Source: Gnetum montanum (lineage: Eukaryota; Streptophyta; Gnetopsida; Gnetales; Gnetaceae). Taken from it: a stretch of 61,399 nucleotides of DNA. The notes beneath the pieces are model-generated. The model made no database searches and was not told where the DNA came from. It saw only the letters and a program-made list of their open reading frames with translations. Both the position numbers and the translations under genes were made by a program. Positions within the stretch are counted from its first letter, which is position 1. Each line of letters begins with the position of its first letter. Below are positions 55,661 through 61,399 of this stretch, in pieces. The stretch lies in NCBI GenBank assembly GCA_015680685.1, contig MNCI01029685.1:19031-80429 (forward strand), read 5' to 3'.

Positions 55661-55677
55661 TAGCGCCATTGTCTAGG
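55661..55677 (+). promoter_or_regulatory. tRNA-Asp primer-binding site, element F
   Basis: TAGCGCCATTGTCTAGG against the expected TGGCGCCGTTGCCGGGG: 12 of 17 match, with four of five changes being transitions. One base separates it from the LTR. Confidence 0.8.
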
Positions 55678-55798
55678 ACGGTGCTAGTTATCTAGATTAC
55701 TTGTATCATACAAGGTCATTGTATAGGAATTAATGATATATCTTTTAGGGATAAATAATTACAAAAAGTCACACACAATTTCACAACCATGCCTCTCC

Positions 55799-56930
55799 TA
55801 CAAGACTACGATAATGCCACATCTAGTGAGGCAATTCATTGGAGAACTAATGAATTATCTGACAATGAAGATTGGAGTACGCAATATGAGGTCGGGGTTT
55901 CTTATAAACATAAACAAAGGTAGCATCATCCCAACGCATGAAAGCATAACTTGCTAGATGATGATGAACCCCACTAGTCGCCACAAGCCTAACACAAATA
56001 CAAGAGGATATTCGAATCACCTATAGGCATCGTAAAGAGAGTTGCCTACCCAGGCTCGATTTAAACAACTTTCCCAATTTCTCAAGAGGCTATGACTTAG
56101 ATCCGCAACAACATTTACAAGCCTTCTACGATGCCTGTGCATGGAACAACATTGATAACGGTTGGCAAAAACTCAAGCTCTTTCCTATGACACTTGTTGG
56201 CCAAGTAAAAGTATGGTATAGATTGTTAAAACAAAATTCAATATGATGTTGGCCAACAATGGTAGAACTCTTTAACAAAAGATATCAAACCTACACAAGA
56301 GTGTCAGCCTTGAGGAAACAAATCCAAGAGTGGAAACAAACACAACATGAACCCTTGGACATGGCCTTAGAAAGATATTATGTACTATTAAACAATTGTC
56401 CAGGCCATGAGTTCTTCGAGGAAAGGCTAATGTACCATATCATGGATGGACTTCGTGATGAAATACGAGAGACCCTAGGGATGTACGCCCAAGGTCAACA
56501 ATACGAACTATGAACCCATCAATTCCAAGAGCTTATTAAGTGGGTAGAAAAAGAAGAAGGAGAAATGGCTAGATGGGAGAGTGTTGAAAAATATCAACAG
56601 GACCAAAATATCAACTTAACAAAGGTCCATAATCACAAAAAGGAGAAATCAACCTATCTCAAGGAGGAAGAACTATCTTTTCCAGTCCAACAATCATTAG
56701 ATGAAGTCAAAGCAAAGATCAATAAGATGCTGGAATGGATGCATAAAAAGTGTGGAGAATATATCAATATTGTTGGAGATAGAGTTTTGATAACCCAAGA
56801 AGCAGGACAAAACATCATTAGACAATCACTGCCAATCACATGTATGGATGCAACATTTTCTTATACGATCATCCCAAGGGCCAATGCCCAATCTTGTTAC
56901 ATTTATATGAGCATTGGGGAAGCATGTTAC
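55799..56930 (+). pseudogene. gag: Degenerate gag of element F
   Basis: It starts MPLLQDYDNATSSEAIHWRT, as in element A. Later parts in shifted frames include LLDDDEP, then 56259-56513 (MVELFNKRYQTYTRVSALRK, LERYYVLLNNCPGHEFFEER, IMDGLRDEIRETLGMY) and 56565 onward (MARWESVEKYQQDQN, KINKMLEWMHKKCGEYIN). The zinc knuckle at about 56845-56890 reads CNIFLYDHPKGQC, with Phe in place of the second Cys. The frame is cut at 56930. Two long stretches stay open, making this the best-kept gag core in the window. Confidence 0.75.
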
Positions 56931-58377
56931 TGTTGGCGACCGTTTGGGACGCGACCGCCAACGAGTGTCCTCGAACAGGATTTAGGTGCCTGCTGGTCTC
57001 TGGCAACACCAAGGCCCAGATACCTCCAAATAACTCAGTAGTTAATGTGAGTATGTGTGTGTGCTGTTGCGGCGTGCGGTTGTGTGCAATGTAACGATTG
57101 CGTTGTATATGTTGTGTATAAACTAACAATGACTTACTTAAAGGGATTCAGCCAACTTTATCAAGTATTGTGAGTTGTTGTAAATTTCCTATTTTGTTCA
57201 AACTACCTAGTCTACGCGGTCCCTATAATACCTGCTTGTAACAAATAAAATTTTGCATAAACATTTGAGCACAACTCCGCAAATCTACTCCTAATTTTCC
57301 CCAGAGAGAGATATAGTTCCACAAGAAAACTAGAAATAGAGCAAGATTCAATGGAAATAGACAGAAAAGAAAAGAAAGCAGATTTGTGTGGACCTCAAAT
57401 ATTTAAACAAGGTAAAATGACACGAGTAAACACTTCGCAATAAAGCTATTCCAAATTCAATATCTACGAATTGTTCAAACTTCCAAGGCTCAACCAAGCA
57501 ATATCTTCAAGACAATCCTACTGTGCTACCAAAAATCGCTGCGTAAACTACCACGTACGAGACTCCACTTTGACTAGACAATAGATGCCAACGATTGCAT
57601 TCAAACAGAACCTTTAAAAGACTTGACAATTTCTGATTGAAATAACACGGAAAATCACTTTAAAGATAAAGAAGCTATTCTGGTCCCATCAAAATACCAA
57701 AGATTTTCTGAACCCTCTCGGCTACTAAATTGTTCCACGGCGTGACTACAAACAGAGGCTCTCTTTCAACAACCCAATAGCAGTTCCCAAACGTTGCACA
57801 ATAACGAAATTTACTACTAAAATGCTCTCAAGGCTTTTAATCACTAGCGCTTCTATGGCAAAATTTTAACAGAAATTCCTATTGGGCAACAAGAACAATA
57901 AGAGCAATCTAAAAATCCCAAAATTACTTGCCAAGAATGATACTATCTAAACCACTAGCTAAGCAATTTAAACAAAACAAAAAATGAAATGCATAACTCA
58001 CAAGACCATGACAAAGAGGCTGAAATCTTTATTCTAGCAAATCATCTTGCAAATCATCTTCTTTACAAGTCTTCCAAGTGTGATGATGATGCTCCTTTGA
58101 TGATCCCCTTCTCCATAACCCTTGAAGCCTATTTATAGGATTCCAAGGTAGGTAGGGAAGTTACAAATTTAAAAATATCTCTCCTAACTTCTCTCCCAAG
58201 TAACTTGGTTAACCAATAGGAGATTACTTACTAAATATCCTAGCTAACTTTACTCCTAAGTAATTGAACTATCCAATTAGAAATTTACTTGCCCAACAAG
58301 CTAGGAGATTTTTATCCAACTAGTTAGGTAAGTTACAACAATAATTTTGGATGGTTACAACCACCAAAGAGATAACA
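56931..58377 (-). mobile_element. Possible LTR or other insertion ending element F
   Basis: The left edge is sharp: gag of element F stops at 56930 and TGTTGGCGACCG begins. On the minus strand there are a TATA box (CCTATAAATAG, 58129-58139) and an AATAAA (58028-58033) about 100 nt downstream, as in an LTR. ATAACA at 58372-58377 could be the other end, since ATGTTAC occurs on both sides (56924-56930 and 58378-58384). But 7 bp is long for an LTR target duplication and element F sequence does not clearly resume after it. No primer site or polypurine tract is evident. Confidence 0.35.
58129..58139 (-). promoter_or_regulatory. TATA box, minus strand
   Basis: CCTATAAATAG followed by GCTTCAAGGG on the minus strand, inside the possible LTR. 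Confidence 0.45.
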
Positions 58378-59280
58378 ATGTTACATTTGACATGTGTCCA
58401 TGGTAATTACAATTATCAAAATAGAATTTCCAAAATACATAGGAATACAAGCTATAGTGCTCCATACATATTTATTCCTTTGATTTTGCTTCTTCCAATG
58501 AGAAGTCAAGTTTTCAAAAAAAATCTCAAATATCTTTCCTAACTTCTCTCTTAAGTGAGGGGGTTATAACTCATTTATTTAATTAGTAAGGAGTTATATA
58601 TAGAATTAGGAGAAATTAATATTATAATGAATGTAATGTAATATATAAATATTGTATATGTTTTAAATATGCATTGCACATATGAGTAGTACGTAATAAT
58701 GTTTTAAGATTTGGGATGAAAGGCAAGTACCATAAGTGATGAAAATTAATTTTTGATCAACCGCAGCTCTATTTTGCCAACATATTTCGTGATACTTGTC
58801 TCATTGTGCTTTTGTGTCTCCCTTACCTTATTTCATGGATTGGTATGCATCGGCATCGGCATCGGCATCAGTATGATTCGAATTGCAGGTTCCAGGCAGA
58901 TGAACTTATAACTGTCGTTTCTAGAAAACCCAGATCTGTTCCGTGAAATTGCAGGTGGATTATTTTCTTGAAAAAGTGTTGAGCCATGGGAGGATTATTT
59001 TCGGAAAATCAGTTACAGGGAATGGGAAGTTACGAAAAACCCTGCAACTGCCTGAAATATCAAGTGTAGTGTGCACCGTGCGGTTTGTTGAAGGCGCGTA
59101 AACCTTAGGGTCCTTCTGTTGTGGTAAAGCTTCTCTTTCATTCATCTTCTATGCCTGCTGTGAAATCATTTTATGCCTGCGTTGTGCAGCAAGGCCCTGA
59201 TTTTGACTTGCGCAACGCATAACCAGTAGGGTTTGGTTAAGACCGGCCCTGTAACGGCCCCAAAAAAAAAAATAATTTCA
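58378..59280. other. Unassigned, probably low-copy DNA
   Basis: AT-rich to about 58740, then more mixed in composition. No LTR-family sequence, gag or pol motif seen. Contains a short hexamer repeat at 58847. Confidence 0.4.
58847..58870. repeat. (GCATCG)4 microsatellite
   Basis: Four hexamer units, the last ending in A instead of G. Confidence 0.9.
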
Positions 59281-59790
59281 TGCAATTTCCGTTCTCAAGA
59301 ACACATTAGCGTCGTTGGGGGAGGGCAAATTGACTGAAGTTTTCTACCTTGAAGACGACAGCATCCACGCGGTTTCTGTCGAAGAAATTGTGGCACAACA
59401 CGCAACCCTGCTCTTCTATTTTTGTTGCGCCCACAGCCGCTCATGCTGATGCTGCTTCTAACGCCGCCGACTGCCACCACGAAACAAGGCCCAATCGCGT
59501 CGTACCTGCGCCATTTGTTCATCAAAAAAAACAAAACCCTCTGCCATTGTTGCTCATGTCTGATCCATGCTTCGGAAATACCACGCATGGTATCATTGTC
59601 CGTTTTTGGGTTGGAGATTTTGCAGGAAGGTTTGGTTTGGCCTGATGTGATGCCGTTAATAATCACATGTAACACCAAGATGGAAACAACGATGGCTGAG
59701 GCGCTGAAATGCCAACAAATTTTCAGAGAAATGGAGTTTGTGCAGCAGGTGTTTGACAAAATGTTTAGAGTAATTTTGGATTTTTAATGA
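59281..59790 (+). other. Exon-like stretch, possible host gene remnant
   Basis: More GC-rich than its surroundings. One plus frame around 59285-59440 reads without stop through TLASLGEGKLTEVFYLEDD and IHAVSVEEIVAQHATLL. Another (59422-59787) ends with MAEALKCQQIFREMEFVQQV, which vaguely recalls pentatricopeptide-type helices. The opposite strand also has a 154-codon frame (59295-59759), so the coding strand is not certain. No splice pattern can be fixed by eye. Confidence 0.25.
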
Positions 59791-60531
59791 CGATTTTCTG
59801 CACTAACAGTACCACATAATCCTGCTTATTGACCCATTACATTCTCTGTTTTTTATTTTTGCACAGTGCCGTTTTAGAGGCTCTTCTGGCTTCTTGTCCT
59901 TATAGATTTTTGGTTTTTTCTTCTTATATTTTTCCAAGAACAGCAATGGTTACAGAGAATGATATTTTTGATGACAAAATTCTCCTTGAACAATCCTGTT
60001 TTCTGCCTTTCTACTACAGAGTAAAACATCTTGTTTGCAGAAATAAATTTCTTGCTTAACCTTGAAACCATATATTCTTGAATTACCAAGGAGAAATAAC
60101 CTCAGACTGCTGTAAACCTTAGTGATCTAGGAAAGTAGAGCAACATACTTCTCAACATGGCTGTGTAAACTTGCTCCGGTATATACATATAAAAAAAAAT
60201 GCCTTCTGGTTACTCATTCTCCTTCTTTAAAACTGTAAATTTACTCACTTCTTCATAAAAGAATCTCAACTATTTAACCCATTTAATCTTACCAGTCTGC
60301 TCCATGAAATGGCCAAATGTGCCAACATTTCTGCCCCCAAAAACGTAAAGAAACTTATGTAATCTTCATCTCAAGCTAAAATATACTGAAATTTTCATTG
60401 AGTTTTTACATTCAAGAGAAATCTTTTTCGAGGAAAATTCCCATTTAACATATGGTATAATGGGACAAAAAACTCATTCCTAAAACAAATCAAACTATAC
60501 ATAACTATACATCATCAAGTCCTTCAATGGA
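59791..60531. other. Unassigned DNA, including the likely 3' flank of the minus-strand ORF
   Basis: T-rich stretches and short frames only; no recognised gene or repeat family. Confidence 0.4.
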
Positions 60532-60921
60532 CTATTCTTGGGCTGGGAACTGAATTGTAAGAGTTACCCTAGTGGGTATCTTCATCTCCTCCACCTTTTC
60601 GTAAGAAATTTCTGATGTGATGTAAGCAGTCTTGTTGTCTCCTCGTTTGGTGGAGCTCTCACCTTGATTCGATGAAGCTTTTTCTGCAAGCCTTTCCTCA
60701 TTTTCTTGTTTGAAAGAGCTCTTTTGTTCTTCTCCATTGCTTCCTTCATTTTCTTCTTGAGAGGCCAAAGCTTCTCCCCATCCCCATGGTGACTCTCCAT
60801 GAGTTGGTGACTCTTCTTTTTTCTCTTCATCTTTGGAGCAATCTTGATATTGCCCCCAAACATTGGACTCAATATCTACACCCCAAGTGAGAAAGGAGAA
60901 TTCATCAGATAGCCAAGCCAT
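60532..60921 (-). CDS. Hypothetical acidic, low-complexity protein (129 aa)
   Basis: A clean 129-codon frame starting MAWLSDEFSFLTWGVDIESN. The middle is rich in Glu, Ser, Lys, Gln and Asn (KDEEKKEESPTHGESPWGWG, GSNGEEQKSSFKQENEERLA) and probably disordered; the end (EEMKIPTRVTLTIQFPAQE) is more ordered. No signal peptide or membrane segment. The same frame is open further upstream, through an in-frame TGA at 60928-60930, into a 38-codon segment starting MEFKRAMRKPFIPYVMGCCP at 61044. A TATA box lies at 61111-61122. So this is either a gene with a short upstream ORF, or a longer gene with a single nonsense change. I do not recognise the family. Codon use and integrity differ from the decayed elements to the left, which suggests host origin. 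Confidence 0.5.
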   Translation of the reverse strand: MAWLSDEFSFLTWGVDIESNVWGQYQDCSKDEEKKEESPTHGESPWGWGEALASQEENEGSNGEEQKSSFKQENEERLAEKASSNQGESSTKRGDNKTAYITSEISYEKVEEMKIPTRVTLTIQFPAQE

Positions 60922-60927
60922 AAAGGG

Positions 60928-61044
60928 TCATTCCTTTGGAGCTCCACAAGATTTAGCCTTTAGATAGGCCTTTAAAACATGCTCAGGGCAACATCCCATC
61001 ACATATGGAATAAAAGGCTTTCTCATTGCTCTCTTAAACTCCAT
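60928..61044 (-). CDS. Short upstream ORF or N-terminal part of the same gene (38 aa)
   Basis: MEFKRAMRKPFIPYVMGCCP... to GAPKE then TGA, in the same frame as the 129-aa ORF that restarts six bases later. The frame is also open upstream of this Met (SIIFHFKFGSEDKREL), but that part falls in the presumed leader. It is the first ATG after the TATA box. Confidence 0.4.
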   Translation of the reverse strand: MEFKRAMRKPFIPYVMGCCPEHVLKAYLKAKSCGAPKE

Positions 61045-61110
61045 TAGCTCTCTCTTATCTTCACTACCAAACTTGAAATGGAAGATAATGGAATCTTAAG
61101 CAATCTAACC

Positions 61111-61122
61111 CTCCTTTTATAG
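61111..61122 (-). promoter_or_regulatory. TATA box of the minus-strand host-like gene
   Basis: CTATAAAAGGAG on the minus strand, 67 bases before the first ATG at 61044, giving a short leader if transcription starts about 30 bases downstream. Confidence 0.5.
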
Positions 61123-61399
61123 GTACTTAAATGTTTAACTTCCATTCAAGTGTCTTCAACCAAGCTTCCTACATTTTAGGCATTCAAACCATTTTTCATA
61201 ATCCTCACCAAGTGGTGGATTAGTCACCTTCTCCACTTGTCAAATTTGTAGAATTTCACTTGTTTTACTTGTATGCTTCCACTTGCCTCATTTGAAGGAA
61301 AGATAATGTTACAAATATAAATGAAACATAATTAAATATAATAGACACTATATCCCTAGTAATATTTACATGGTACTATATACATATATTTTGTGTAAT
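61123..61399. other. Upstream flank, nothing recognised
   Basis: AT-rich; presumably the upstream region of the minus-strand gene. Confidence 0.4.

Larger units (their letters stand above)
54792..56930 (+). mobile_element. Element F: plus-strand relative of element A, truncated
   Basis: 5' LTR 54792-55659, primer site 55661-55677 and gag from 55799, ending abruptly at 56930 inside the zinc-knuckle region where an unrelated block begins. Gag and LTR are closest to element A. It sits in gag of element E in opposite orientation. Confidence 0.85.

Noticed and set aside
58847-58870. Hexamer repeat as telomeric sequence
   Set aside because: GCATCG is not the plant telomere unit TTTAGGG; four units only, a plain microsatellite.
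59295-59759. 154-codon minus-strand frame
   Set aside because: It overlaps plus-strand frames of similar length in a GC-richer patch, has a Cys/Ser/Arg-rich composition without motifs, and is most likely a shadow. Kept only as a note in the exon-like entry.

Overview
The window is plant nuclear DNA. It is AT-rich and dominated by old, nested LTR retrotransposons, with no bacterial-type operons or dense genes. Five primer-binding sites match the 3' end of plant tRNA-Asp (CCCCGGCAACGGCGCCA). The pol remnants carry FMDDFS-type reverse transcriptase and SKWVEA-type integrase motifs, which place the main family in the Athila/Tat branch of Ty3/gypsy. LTR pairs are visibly diverged and all long frames are broken, which fits a large, slowly purged genome such as a conifer's. 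The species cannot be read from the sequence.

Layout, left to right. 1-7312: gag-only element B (minus strand), whose left LTR is mosaic. 7313-9052: unassigned. 9053-17404: near-complete element A (minus), with gag but no pol and a long extra ORF before its 3' LTR. 17405-18848: host-like DNA with a leucine-rich-repeat pseudogene (minus). 18849-22960: decayed chromovirus-like gypsy pol (plus), split by a 900-bp solo LTR with a perfect CATAG duplication. About 23279: a tRNA-derived SINE-like box pair. 23890-35577: element C (minus; gag, pol, extra ORF, 5' LTR; 3' LTR lost), with an internal tandem duplication of about 936 bp in RT/RNase H. 35578-47377: an array of 270-bp monomers, split by full-length element D (36349-46464, minus, AAAGT duplication) and ended by an LTR fragment. 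47650-54791: element E (minus), cut in gag by element F (54792-56930, plus), which is itself cut by an LTR-like block from 56931. 58378-61399: low-copy-looking DNA with one TATA-led small ORF on the minus strand and one exon-like stretch.

Elements A-F form one superfamily. They share the U5 end, the tRNA-Asp primer site, an unusual short zinc knuckle (C-x2-C-x3-H-x4-C) and, in A-E, a long untranslated block. That block holds a conserved hairpin (B, D, E) and follows a second polypurine-tract-like motif. A and B lack pol and would have depended on relatives such as C, D or E. A and C also carry an extra ORF in the env position, with a plant-transposon-like domain and (in A) a coiled-coil tail. 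No intact mobile element remains.
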